Below are positions 22,363-33,065 of a stretch of 64,000 nt of DNA, in pieces (within the stretch, counting starts at the first letter, position 1; every line of letters starts with the position of its first letter). The notes beneath the pieces were generated by a model. The model was not told where the DNA came from and ran no database searches. It saw only the letters and a list, made by a program, of their open reading frames with translations. Position numbers and translations under genes: made by a program. Source of the stretch: Ixodes scapularis (taxonomy: Eukaryota > Arthropoda > Arachnida > Ixodida > Ixodidae); NCBI RefSeq assembly GCF_016920785.2, contig NW_024609837.1, positions 29,200,786 to 29,264,785 of the forward strand, written 5' to 3'.

Positions 22363-23299
22363 ATAAAAAAAAACCCAAGCAAAAGAAACCGGTGAAGAAA
22401 CCTCGTCGTCGTCTCAACCAAGACACAAGACCAAGAGGCACAAAACTAAATGGACAATATTTTCAACTACACGATAAAAACACGCTGAGAAGACAGAAGC
22501 CATTAACCGATTTAGTAGTTTCGCTGCCTACCTGCTTATCTTTGTTGACTGGCTGTTGAATACAAATTTCCTTTTTGGTTACAATAAACCCTTTTTATTT
22601 AACTCTAATTGCTTTAAACCTGTTTATACCGTTTGGTGGTGCAGGTAGAGAGAAAAATTTTATTTTTATGCATTTCAGATCTTAGAAAATGAAAATCACT
22701 CTGCCGTCTGATAGCAAATGATTTAACCTTCTTTTATACGCTTCGCCATAATTTCTTATCATGCAACATGAGCCAAGTAGGCTGCTTAGAATTTGCTCTT
22801 TTTCAGACCGGCTTTGGGTTTCGCGAATGGCTTACCACTGCTTCGTGATGTGCGGTTGACGAAGGAATTTTAGCTTGAAGAATAGCAAAGGTAAGACTTA
22901 AAGTGCGCGAAGTAACTGGGTACTGGGTAGCTCCGTTTAACATCGCAATACTGACAATGAGAAGACTGAGTGACTGCTTTCGAAACGCAAGTTTCTTTAT
23001 CTACGCGGTGAAGCCGGCTTCGGAAATAAATGCAGTTCGAGAAAAGCTCGTCTTACGCTTTTATTTTCTGCTCAACTCGCCCCGTACAATAGAAGTAGTG
23101 GCCACGTTGAGCCTTATTGAGTTTGATTTGCTCGATTCGGGGCCGCCATAATGAGATGCAAACGACGGAGGAACTTTGTTCCCCTGCTCTCAGGACGAAA
23201 GTTTCTTACTTTCTAAAGAAACATATGTTACAACAGCGTTCCTCCTTTTATGGAGGACTATAGTAACCCTTTTTCTAAGAGTGTAAATACTCTGCACTA
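22363..23299. other. Non-coding unit backbone
   Basis: The segment 22903-23151 holds an 82-residue ORF that is also open in unit B (49466-49714), without a recognised domain. Otherwise there is nothing. Counterpart: 48925-49868. Confidence 0.4.
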
Positions 23300-23480
23300 A
23301 GTGCGAATCGCCGCCGACGGTCCCCTGCGGACTAAGTATAACTCGGCGCCGACGGTCGACTGCGGACCAAGTACCCTAAGTATAGCTCGTCTCCGATGGT
23401 CGCCCGCGGACTAAATGCGCTGGACGAAGTATTACTCGCCGCGGACAGTCACGCACTGTAGGCGACCGTCGGCGGCAAGT
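23300..23480. repeat. Degenerate CGCCGACGGTC...GCGGACTAAGTA minisatellite (unit A)
   Basis: About four units of 35-50 bp, each with a cgccgacggtc-like head and a tgcggactaagta-like tail, the last partly inverted (gcgaccgtcggcgg). Confidence 0.7.
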
Positions 23481-24929
23481 CATAGTTCAGTTTCTTGCGT
23501 TCACCTGCCTCTCGTACCTGTGACTTAAACGACGATGTCGGTATGCGCATTTTGTGGTCCGAGGTTCGATTCCCGCTGAGCTCTTTGCTTAATCTGTCTT
23601 GCTTCAATTGTGTGTTTCTAGTTGTGATTGTGTATGTATTTGTTTTACCAATGTAGCCTTCTGTATGCTTTGGAGGTTTATGCAGCACGGGCTATGTATC
23701 CTTTATGTTGCCATGACCTGTGTGTATCGCTTTTTCGCCATACTCGCGCGTTCCACGTTTCTATGAAATCCAGCATCATAAACACATTTTGTGTTAAAAC
23801 GAGCATTATAAAATTGGTGACGCGTGATGAGGTGCTCAAGAACACATAAAATATATCAGTTCCCTCGGAAATCTCGAAATTTCGTAGGAAGACATAGTCT
23901 TTTCCTCAGACTAGAACAGGTCAATCAGTTCAAACCAGGCCAGCAACAGACAAATATTGGTTGGTTGGAAGTACCAACACCCACCCGTTAATCGACTGAC
24001 AGTCAACGTGAACGCCCGCTTTGCCCTCCACGAACGCTTCGGAATTCTTCGTGGAACAGCTGCGTACAGTGCTCGCCTCCACGGCAACGCCGAGCCTAGA
24101 GCGACAATGGGAAAAATGCCGCAAGAAATGTAAAATAAAAATAAAAAACAAAACAGGAGGAACGCAATTCATAAACACGACGTTGTTTACGTAACCGTAC
24201 AATGGAAATTTTCGGCTATGTTCAACGCAAGATACATGTGTTTTAAGGCTCAAATACAGATACTAAGATATATTTCTCTTTCATGGAACGGAATATCCCT
24301 GAGATAGTTCTGCAGAAACAGCGATAAAGTATTCCGGATTACGGATACTGATGCTTATAGAAATACATTTGTTTCCGAACCGTGCTATGTGGAGATGGTG
24401 TAGTTTGAGGAGAATGGGAAGGGTAATTTATGCTTGTTCTCCTCTTTTTGCAACAATTTATGTACTACCCCTTCCCTCGAACTCTTTACTTATCATTAAT
24501 GCCGCTAGAAAAAACAAACAAAAAAAACATGTCATGGCCGTTTAACCGCATAGTTGCAGAACGGTAAAGACTGCGTATCATGCCTGACATAAGGCGTCTG
24601 CCCGAAGGAGCCCTGCTTTGCCATGAAGGCGCATCTTAAATTCTCGTCGTATGTAATTTTGAGTCACCCAAAGTCTAGGGAAATTGGACAACAGGGCCGC
24701 ACTTTTTCTCTACTCAACTCCTTTACAGCGTTCTCTCTGCTAAATTAGAAAGGGTGGAGAGCTTTACGATAGGGGCTGATTTTGTTATTCTTGAATGTAA
24801 CCTTCTTTAAACCACAGTTTTTTTTGTTTTTATAATGTTGGTGACTGAGTTGGATTATGTTATGGGGCGGATTCTCGTTATAAATTCGGAAGCAACTTGC
24901 ACAAAACAGATGTTTTTATCCTTTAAATT
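23481..24929. other. Non-coding unit backbone
   Basis: A lone tRNA-like B box, ggttcgattcccgc, stands near 23560 without a matching A box or T stem. Nothing else was recognised. Counterpart: 50041-51497. Confidence 0.4.
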
Positions 24930-25131
24930 TATCTTAAGGAGGGCAACACATGTAACGAGATACCTAAGTCTGGCAAAGTATCGCGATTCAAGCGATACCT
25001 TGCAAATGTATTTCACTACTGAGATACATATATACATTTTTCAAATGCATCTCAATACAGAGATACAGATACTCGAAAATACTTTCAAGGTACTATCGCG
25101 ATACATTTGTATCGCAATACTGCTCAGCCCT
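24930..25131. repeat. hAT-like element end with GATAC/GTATC repeats (unit A)
   Basis: Many gatac/gtatc motifs (gcgatacc, gagatacag, tcgcgatac) lead to an end that reads, inverted, cagggctgagcagtattgcg. CAGGG... ends with subterminal repeats fit hAT transposons. The other end was not found, so this may be a truncated copy. Confidence 0.55.
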
Positions 25132-25211
25132 GGTATAACCTTATAACGTAGAGTCGTCGATATAGTGTTCCCCTCGCTTACCAAGGGACAAAAATAGAAA
25201 TCTGTCTCAAC

Positions 25212-26759
25212 TAGGGTGTCGAACCGGTCATCACTTCGGTTCGGTTCGGGTTCGGGTTCAGTAGCACTGCATTTTGTTCCGGTTCGGTTCCGGTTTAGAG
25301 TAGCGCACATAATATCACTCCGGTTACCGGTTTTAATAAGTGCGAACCGGTTCGAACCGGTTACTAACTCGACCTTTGAATATTGAAAGAGCACTTCCTG
25401 GAGCCTTTTGCGAGCACGAGATACTTGCAATAGACCCATCCCAAAACTACTCCCTCTCCCGGCAGATCTGAAAACCCTGCACAGTGACGTGCGCAAAAGA
25501 CACCATTAATGTGGCAAGGCTATTACTGGTATAATACCGTTCTTAGGTGAAGCATATATAAGCGATTGACCTTCCATTTTTATTGTGTCTTTTGCACTCG
25601 CAGCTGTGCAGTATTTCAAACTGTACCAGAAGAGGGCGTAATTTGTGAATGGGTCTATAGACCTTTCCAAAAAAGAGCTTGTCGCCGGTGCGATCTTTAG
25701 TGTTCAGACGTATAGTGCGTGCTTTGCTCGCTTTACGAAGTGACGAACACGCGCGTGCTGGGCTGCGGAGATCGCACGCTGGGCTGTGATTTTATAAACA
25801 GTAAAAAGATTTCTAGCTGGATTGCTTGCACTGTATATGTGTTTGTTTGTTTTGCTCTGCACATACGTGCTTTTAGACATGCTACCTGTTTTCGGCGCCC
25901 AGTAAGATGTCGCAGCTATGCCCCAGAGTGGCAGACAGGGGAACGAGAGGAAACAAATGTGTCGTAAGACACAGAAACAGGTACGTCGAGGGCGCAGTTG
26001 GCGTAGTAGCAGTCGCGAGGATGCCGCCGACGCCGCGCTCACGACGCCGCCAGAGCGGCCGCAGCCATGGTCCTGGGGGCCGCCATTTCTTAAACTGAGC
26101 TCGTCTTGGCTTTAGCCAACTTCTCATCACAAATCCTCCTGGAGGAGCACAAAGGCCCTTTGCGTACGCACGTAATTTCCGAGAAATAGCGTGCGGTAAA
26201 ATAGCGCACGCAAAGCGCGAAATGTGGTTAGCGTTCGGCGCATGCGCAGTGGCGACGACGCTATTCTTTGCGTGCGCAAAGCTTTAGCATGCGCTGTTTT
26301 AAAACTCCCGAGTTCGTGGCCAAGCGGTGCTTTGAAATCGCCGCCGCGACTACCGCGCCGCCAATTCAATCCAAGAAACAAAGTTGAAGCTCTCCTGATG
26401 AGGAAGTACAGGCGGGAACTGAGCAAGCTCGCTGACCACGAGGACTATTTGTGTTTCTGCTTTTGGTGATAGTGCATTTTTTTTATTACGTACGCAATAA
26501 GAAGGAAATGTAAAAATATCTGACACTATGTATGATTAGTCTTGGCAATATAAGAAAAATAAGCACGCTACTTTTCCCATTAACACCAATTATTGACACA
26601 ATTGGCCTTGATCCGCTTTCGTTGAACCGGTAACCGCCCCATCAGATTATGGCTTCGTTCCGGTTCGGGTTCAATATAAAGCGTTTCGGTTTTGTACCTG
26701 TTCCGACGAAAATAACGGTTTTGATCCGGTTTTCGGTCCGGGTTAGGTTCGATACCCTT
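25212..26759. mobile_element. hAT-type non-autonomous transposon (unit A)
   Basis: It is 1,548 bp. The ends are inverted: TAGGGTGTCGAACC left, and AAGGGTATCGAACC when the right end is inverted. The flanks gtctcaac (25204-25211) and gtcttaac (26760-26767) form an 8-bp target duplication with one difference, the hAT hallmark. About 150-bp subterminal zones at both ends are dense in GGTTCGG/CCGGTT motifs, likely transposase-binding repeats. No transposase was recognised inside. The middle holds an inverted-repeat island near 26155-26281 (ctttgcgtacgcac against cgtgcgcaaag), perhaps a nested MITE. Confidence 0.8.
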
Positions 26760-27732
26760 GTCTTAACAGAATTAAAGTCTGCGCGGTTCAAATACCACGC
26801 GAGGACGAACCCTGGTTGTGCTGGGGTGTTGGGAGGAAGGTTGAAATGGAGCCCGGCAGGCAAACAGCTTACCCCAGGTGGAAATGCGTTTTGTTTAGCT
26901 ATTCGCTCTTTCCCGCGTGTCCTGCGCGTCTTTTTCGCGTCTTTCTTGCAAATCCCACCGTATATAGATGGTGGTTTGCGATCTTCGGGAAGTGGCCGCT
27001 TATGACAATGTCGGACGTAATTCACGCTTGTAGTAAAAAGATGATGCGTAAAAAAAAGAATTATACGTGAACCGGAAGTGTGCTCTGGCTACCCAATAGA
27101 TGGCGCCATAAAGTTTGTTGCGAAACAAAAAAAATGGCGATTACCTTTGTGGTTCTCCTTAGGGCCACTGCCTTTGGTAGTACCACGTTCGCGGCGAGAC
27201 GCTCTACCGCGAAGCGGGTTCGCACTCGCGTGGCATGCTGCTCGTCGAGCGCAAACAGACACCAGTCACGTTGGTAACGGTGATAAACTGTTTATTTACA
27301 ATGAAACAAAATAACAACAACACAGCGGCTATAAGCTGGTGAACGCCGTCGGTGTGGAGATCGCCCACGGCCGAACGGTCGCTCACAAATGTACAAAGGA
27401 CGGGGTAAACGCTCACCGGTGCGCCGGATGGTTCCCCGTTGTCGCCGCCGCCGAATCCCAGGACGAAGAGCGAAGCGAGACTGCTGTCCGCTGGTTTTAA
27501 GATAACGGCGGAGGCGAAGTGGCCAATCAAGGAGCGACACGTCGATCTCCTTTGTGCGGGGGTTCGTTACGGTGAGACGTCGCCTCCTTGTGGCCTCTTT
27601 TCTTCTCGTCCCTTTTCCGAAATACCCCAGTCTCGGGTTAAACAAAACTATGGTTAACTTCCACCAGCTCGCCTGCACCCTTACAATTTTTTCGTTACGG
27701 AAATCGCCCCAAAGGGGAGAGGAGGAAGCCAC

Positions 27733-28071
27733 TGGATGGATGGATGAATACGGCTGAGCCCTTTGGATCGGGCGGTAGCTTACGCCACCTAGCCATTTTG
27801 TTTTACCATTTAAGCTGAGAATATTTAAATGTGAAATCTATATTCACTCCGCAGTGCAAAGAAAGTGAGGCTATGAAACCCCCTTGCCATCAGTCTCGCA
27901 GGCAATACACTACATCCGCAGCCGAGGGATGATCCACCGGGATCTGACCGCCCTCAAAGTGCTCGTCTACGAACACGGCTGCTACAAGGTCGCCGACTTC
28001 GGCCTCTCCAGGAGCACTGGGACCCCGAGAGGGACGTCTACCACCAAAAGGTCAAGGGCGCCCTTCAAGTC
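27733..28071 (-). mobile_element. SINE/LINE-like insert fused to an inverted kinase fragment, inside the 3' LTR
   Basis: In minus orientation the insert ends with ctaccgcccgatccaaaggg, gctcagccgtattc and an (ATCC)n tail at the left edge, a 3' end I recall as common in tick short retroelements. Its other end (27894-28071) is kinase sequence in the opposite orientation. The flanks ccact at 27728-27732 and 28071-28075 look like a short target duplication, absent as a pair in the other LTR. Confidence 0.75.
27894..28071 (+). pseudogene. 178-bp second copy of the kinase fragment, plus orientation
   Basis: It codes HYIRSRGMIHRDLTALKVLV and CYKVADFGLSRS on plus. It matches 28494-28671 (minus) at 176 of 178 bases by hand count, and it shares that copy's abnormal KR-SRAPFKS join. 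It was therefore copied from the retroelement's fragment or from the same defective source, not independently from an intact kinase gene. Confidence 0.85.
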
Positions 28072-28175
28072 CACTCACAGTGGTAAGCAGCGCCACCTCT
28101 CGCTACGCCAGCGCGGCCGCCACGGCGCGCCAAAACGCTGACGCGACAGAATGTTGAGGAATCACAATCCCCACA

Positions 28176-28189
28176 CTCCCCCCTCCTTA
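28176..28189 (-). promoter_or_regulatory. Polypurine tract
   Basis: On minus, taaggaggggggag directly precedes the TGTGGGG start of the 3' LTR. It is the usual primer site for plus-strand DNA synthesis. Confidence 0.85.
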
Positions 28190-28336
28190 GCCAATAGTCA
28201 CCCGCAAACGGGTGGACCAACACAAACACACAACAAGACTAAAATAATAAAAAAAAGAAAAAGGCCACCAGCGGCTACACGGGAAACGACAGCCCGGCTC
28301 ATACGTTCATGGTCCAAAAGTTCGTCCAGCGGTCGC

Positions 28337-29060
28337 TCACCAGCGGCACAGCTCCCAGCTGCAGTCGATCGGTTGCGTCATCCCGTGACCGCCGCGCACG
28401 TAGCGGGTCACCTCCTGAGCGCCCAGGCCGGGGTAGGGCGTCGAGCCCAAAGTGACCATGTCCCACAGCAGTAGTCCGACAGACCAGACGTCGGACTTGA
28501 AGGGCGCCCTTGACCTTTTGGTGGTAGACGTCCCTCTCGGGGTCCCAGTGCTCCTGGAGAGGCCGAAGTCGGCGACCTTGTAGCAGCCGTGTTCGTAGAC
28601 GAGCACTTTGAGCGCGGTCAGATCCCGGTGGATCATCCCTCGGCTGCGGATGTAGTGCATTGCCTGCGAGACCTGCCGGGTGAAGTGCGCCAGGTCCCTG
28701 GGGCCCTTGAGACTTGCTACGGGACGACGGGAACAGCTGGTCCCTGGTCGGCGAGCTTTTCGACCGCGGCGCGGGTCCCGAAGATGATGAGCCGGCAGTC
28801 CCTGACCGGAAACGATCCCGACGGCCCACGAAAACGACTGGTTGCTGGTTTGGCCCGCGGCCGGCTGGGGTAGCGGGGCTGCCTGACGAGTCACGTCCAG
28901 CCGTGGTCCCTGGACACCGCTGAACTGCCGAAGCCAGGAGACAGCAGCTCACGAACGGCGCGAAGGAAAGGCTGGATGGAGGTCCTCTTCGTAGGTGCGG
29001 AACGTACTGCGGTAGAATGACCACTTGGTCTCCGACCGCTTGTGACGACGCTCGCACCGC
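28337..29060 (-). pseudogene. Captured receptor-type tyrosine kinase fragment in the env position
   Basis: A protein-tyrosine-kinase C-lobe piece lies between the pol stop (29317) and the purine tract, in the element's sense. In the open stretch 28894-28337 one reads an alpha-E-like helix (RDLAHFTRQVSQAMHYI), HRDL (near 28630), VADFGLS (near 28570), then SDVWSVGLLLWDMVTLG, TPYPGL and a stop after WELCRW. VTLGSTPYPG suggests an FGFR/Cad96Ca-like receptor kinase, from memory. Defects: the catalytic-loop Asn is Lys (HRDLTALK), the activation-loop end and APE motif are missing, and the N-lobe is not readable. Upstream (about 29060-28925) another frame has a basic, juxtamembrane-like run (CERRHKRSETKWSFYRS), which is tentative. 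It should be inactive as a kinase. Confidence 0.75.
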
Positions 29061-29316
29061 GCTCTCGCGTTGACAAGTGGCACACGTGAGCGTAGGTGGC
29101 AATAACTGACCAATGGCAGTTACGCGTACCCTTTCCCTCGGAAGCCGTGTTTCGGGGATTCCCCTACGGGTTCATCCGGGAGCGAACGCTGAGGTGACGT
29201 ATGTAGGTCACTGCTTGCCAGTAAACAATGGTGTCTGGCGCGTTCGCGAAGGCAGCAGGTGTATTGTGCTTTGCACTTCCCTTAATGTGACATTTCGCCA
29301 CTTAATGGGGCTGCCT
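28895..29316 (-). other. Region between pol stop and the readable kinase part
   Basis: No env-like ORF, signal peptide or fusion peptide was seen. The part nearest the kinase may be decayed kinase sequence. The part nearest pol (29080-29316) is unassigned. Confidence 0.45.
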
Positions 29317-32300
29317 CTACGAAAACTTCGGATAATAGTTCCTCCGTCTACGCAGATTGTAGCGAGACGCCTGTTGTTCATCGTCGGCGTTATCTCGCGC
29401 TGCGGGTGCATGTTTTTGCGGGGGCTGAGTTTGCTCGTTGGCCCCGTTTTCCCTCTCATGGTAGGGTTTCAGATCGCACACATGTACCGGCCCACCGACT
29501 TTTCTTGATTGCAAGTTTGTCAGCTTGTACACGAGTGGGGAGAGAAGTTCCTGCACTCGGTACGGGCGACACCACTTCGGAGCCAATGCAGCCGAGAAGC
29601 CTTTGCTGGCATCACTCAGAACATGGTTGCGTCTGAGGACGAGATCGCCCACTTTGTAGCGGAGATCTCGATGCGAGCGGTCGTACTGAGCTTTTTGTTT
29701 CGCTCGCGCTACCCCGAGATTGCGATGCGCCTCTGAGAAGGCTTCCGTCATCCGAGTTTGTAGCTGCCGCGCGTGGTCCGTTTGCGTCGGCTGCGCGTTG
29801 TCCACCCCGGCGCTCCCCCCTAGGACACGGTCCATGGGGTTCGGAAGCTCTCTCCCGAATGTGAGGAAGCGGGGGTGAAGCCCGTTGAACGGTTGAGAGT
29901 GGTCCGAAGTGCGAACCCGATCTCGGGGATATATGCGTCCCAGTCACGTTGCCTTTCCGCGAAGGCGGCCAGCATTGGTTTGATGTTTCTGTTACATCGC
30001 TCCGTGATGTTCGACTGCGGATGGTAGGGCGTGGTTGTTTTGTGCTTTATGCCAAGGGCCTAGCACGCGTCCACGAATACCTTCCCGACGAAGTAGCTCG
30101 CTCGATCAGTCAAAAGAGCTTCGGGGAACCCAAAACGGGTGAAAACCTCCATGAGCTTCTCCGCGATCGCTCGGGCTGTCAGCTTACGGAGTGGAAAAAG
30201 TTCCGTCCATTTGCTGAAGTGGTCAGTTACAACCAGCAGATACTGGTGTCCTTTAGGGCTCCTCGGTAGGGGGCCGACCACGTCGCAGGCTGCCAGAGAC
30301 CATGATTGCTGGCTCGGAATCGGTTGCATTAGGCCCGGGGGTTTGCCGCCTCTTGGTTTGAAGCTTTGGCAAGAGTGGCAGGTGCGGGCATAACGGAAAA
30401 CGTCCCGTTTCATGCCCGGCCAGGTGGCGATGCGACATAACTTAGAGTAAGTCTTGGAGCCGCTCGCGTGTCCGGCCAAGTGCGAGTCGTGATAGTAGCG
30501 CAAAACTGCGTTTCTCAGACTGCGGGGTACCACTACCTTGAACGCCTCGTCGGAGTCGTTCTCGGAGGGTATGTACCTCAGCAAGAGCCCGTCATTGCTC
30601 AGCAGATATGAATCCTCCGTGCCCGCACCAATACCAGATGCGTCCCGGCACTCGGCGCCTACTACAATACCAGTAGTGTTGCGCCCGGCGGTCGCACCGC
30701 CCGCCTCCACGGCGTCTGACTCTTCCGCGAGTCCGTCGATCACCTTTCGACAAAACGGATCATTCTGCTGGGCTTTCAGAAGCTCTTCATTGCTGAACAC
30801 GATTCCCACTGCGCTCACTGCGTCTAGGTGGTTGATCGTCTCGTCCGGGGTGGTCAGATCTGCTGCCTCCCTTTGGGACTGAGTCACGGCTTCGCCTGGC
30901 ACTGTGAGTGTCGTTGGCTCGGCCTGGGTCTTTGCGGAAATCTGTGTGCAGTCTACGGGGGCTCGTGACAATGCGTCCGCCACCACGTTTCTGCTGCCTT
31001 TCCGGTACCGCACGACGTAGTCGTATTTTTGCAGCATCAAAGCCCATCTCGCCAAGCGACCAGCGGGTTCGCGAAGTCGGGAGAGCCATATTAGGCTTTG
31101 GTGATCTGTTTCGATCATGAAAGTGGTCCCGTCGACATAAATGTCGAAGCGCCGGAGTGCAAAGACGATGGCCAAGCACTCTTGTTCGCATGTACTGTAG
31201 TTCCTTTCAGCTGGCGTCAACGAGCGGCTGGCGAAGGCCACCGGTCGGAGTACACCTTCGTGCTGTTGGAGCAGGACCGCGCCCAAGCCAAGATTGCTGG
31301 CATCTGTTTGGATCAGAAAGGGCTTGCTCAAGTCGGGTAGCTTGAGTTCAGCTGTGTCCGCGAGCGCTCGGGAGGTGCGGCGAAAGGCCGCTTCCTGCTC
31401 GGGACCCCAGCTCCAACTCACGGACTTTCGCAATAGGCGTGTCAGTGGTGCTTGAAGCGTCGCGCAGTTTGGGATGAATTGGCGATAGAAGTTCACCATT
31501 CATAGGTAGCGACGGAGGGAGCTCACGTCGGTTGGCGCAAGAAACTCCAGGATTGCATGTAGTTTGTCGGGATGTGGCGCAAGGCGCCCGCGATCAAGTT
31601 CGAACCCGAGCAAGGCGATGCGGGTTTCGGCTATTTGGGCCTTTTCGGGGTTCAGGGTCATTCCCGCGGCTTTTAGCCGGTCGAGTACGTCCTCGAGATG
31701 ACGTAGGTGATCTTCAAAGGTGTTGGAGTAGACGACAATGTCGTCGAGATAGGCCATTGCGTGTTTCCATTTGGCTTCTCCCAGTACTCGGTCGATCAAT
31801 CGCTGGAACGTCATTGGCGCTCCGCACAGACCGAAGGGCATTCGTGTGATTTCGAAAAGCCCGCGGTGACAACAGAAGGCTGTTTTTGCCTCGTCACCTG
31901 GCTCAATTCGAACCTGGAGGTAGCCTCGGCTAGCGTCCAGGGTGGTGAAGTACCGCGCACTGCCCAAGTTGGACAGAATCGAGTCGATGCTCGGTAGCGG
32001 GTAGGCGTCCTTTCGTGTGACGTCGTTGAGACGGCGGTAGTCCACGCAAAGACGTGAGCTGCCGTCTTTCTTCGGGACCAGCACCACGGGGAATGCCCAG
32101 GGGCTGTTAGATCGCCGGACGACTCCGGTGTCGATCATTTCGTCCAGGGCACGGTCGATGGCTTTTCGTTTAGCCAAGCTTACGGGTCGAGCGTTCTGCC
32201 TTCTTGGCAGCTCGTCGCCCGTGTCAATGCGATGTCGCACTTCATTTGTGCAGCCAGGTCGGTCCGTGAAAATTGCGTCATAGCAGCGCAACAACGACGA

Positions 32301-33065
32301 CAGTCGGGCTTTTTCTCGCCCTGACACGCTGCATGATTGCGTGAGCAGTGGGTGCGTCATTTCCCCGATGGGGGCGGCGCTCGCTGCCATCGGCGCTGGA
32401 CTCGGTGTCTTGGGGTCAATGACCCGGTTTAGGAAGTCCCTCGCTTCCTCTCGACGGCTCGTCGCGTGCGCCAATGGTGGCGTTGGCGGTACGGCCGGAG
32501 GTTCGCAGAAGGGTTTCAGGGGTGCAAACGTGCCCTCCCGATAGCCTGCGCTGCTGACGTCGATTACAATGCCTGTTTTGGCAAGGAAGTCTCTGCCCAA
32601 AATAATGGGCACCGATAGGCCAGGGAGATGAACGAAGCGTTGTCGTCTTACTCGATTCTCCCATCTCGCGACCAGCCGCGCGGTACCAGCCGAAAGGGCG
32701 GTTCCGCAGGCTAGGCGAAAGGCAGTGTTGCATTCTCGGAGTCGGACAGAATTCTGTCGGAGGTGAGTCAACACTTCGCCGCCGAACATCGAAGCGCTTG
32801 CTCCGGTGTCGAGGACTGCCTTGAATGCCTTGCCGGCGATCGTTACAGAAATGAACGGGGCCGGCGTGCCGGTCGGGAAGCCTATTCTGTAGGCGGTCGG
32901 CAAAAGAGTGGCCATGGGACCTTCTGATTCTTTGTTAGCCACCGGTGCGTCCGTCCAAGGGCCGTTTACCGCTGGCTTTGCTCGTTTCCCGCACGGTGCG
33001 ATTCCGTGTTCGGCCGCTTCGGGCACTGGCGAGCGAGATGACCGGGGCGATTGCACCGAAAACAT
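29317..33065 (-). pseudogene. pol: Gypsy pol: protease, RT, RNase H, integrase, with three lesions
   Basis: The replication polyprotein, normally made as Gag-Pol by -1 frameshifting. Domains in order: protease with VLDTGASASMFG (about 32800); RT with SRLCVDYRRLND, TTLDASRGY and the catalytic YLDDIVVYS (about 31740); RNase H with IQTDASNLGLG and ETDHQS; the integrase zinc site (HDSHLAGH...CHSCQ); the core with D in CDVVGPL, D in LLTDRASYF and E in SNITERCNR. The C-terminal end (YKVGDLVLRRNH) is GPY/F-like. Lesions: TGA at 31500-31502 between RT and RNase H (a usual Gly codon position), TAG at 30060-30062 inside the integrase core, and a single-base frameshift near 29868. Between these the frames are open, so decay is recent. 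Confidence 0.9.
32938..32990 (-). promoter_or_regulatory. Programmed -1 frameshift signal at the gag-pol overlap
   Basis: On minus, G GGA AAC (32990-32984) fits X XXY YYZ in the gag frame exactly. Slippage by -1 reads GGG AAA CGA, which is the pol frame. Seven nt downstream, gccagcgg (32976-32969) can pair with ccggtggc (32945-32938), 7 of 8 pairs, leaving a 23-nt loop. Confidence 0.8.

Larger units (their letters stand above)
27148..28175 (-). repeat. 3' LTR with two extra blocks
   Basis: It aligns with 34364-34921 except for about 128 bp at 27573-27700, which lies between two copies of ttcgttacgg, and about 340 bp at 27733-28071 (SINE-like tail plus inverted kinase fragment). The first block may equally be a deletion in the other LTR. 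Confidence 0.85.

Noticed and set aside
23540..23585. Possible tRNA or tRNA-derived SINE (ggttcgattcccgc, also near 50125)
   Set aside because: Only the B box is present. No A box at the right distance and no T-stem pairing were found, so it is a chance match or a very decayed relic.
27884..28141. A plus-strand host kinase gene
   Set aside because: The kinase part is only 178 bp, shares the internal defect of the copy on minus, and sits inside an LTR insert. It is not an independent gene.
28895..29316. An env gene in the kinase-bearing retrotransposon
   Set aside because: No signal peptide, cleavage site or membrane anchor was seen, and the readable content is kinase or unassigned.
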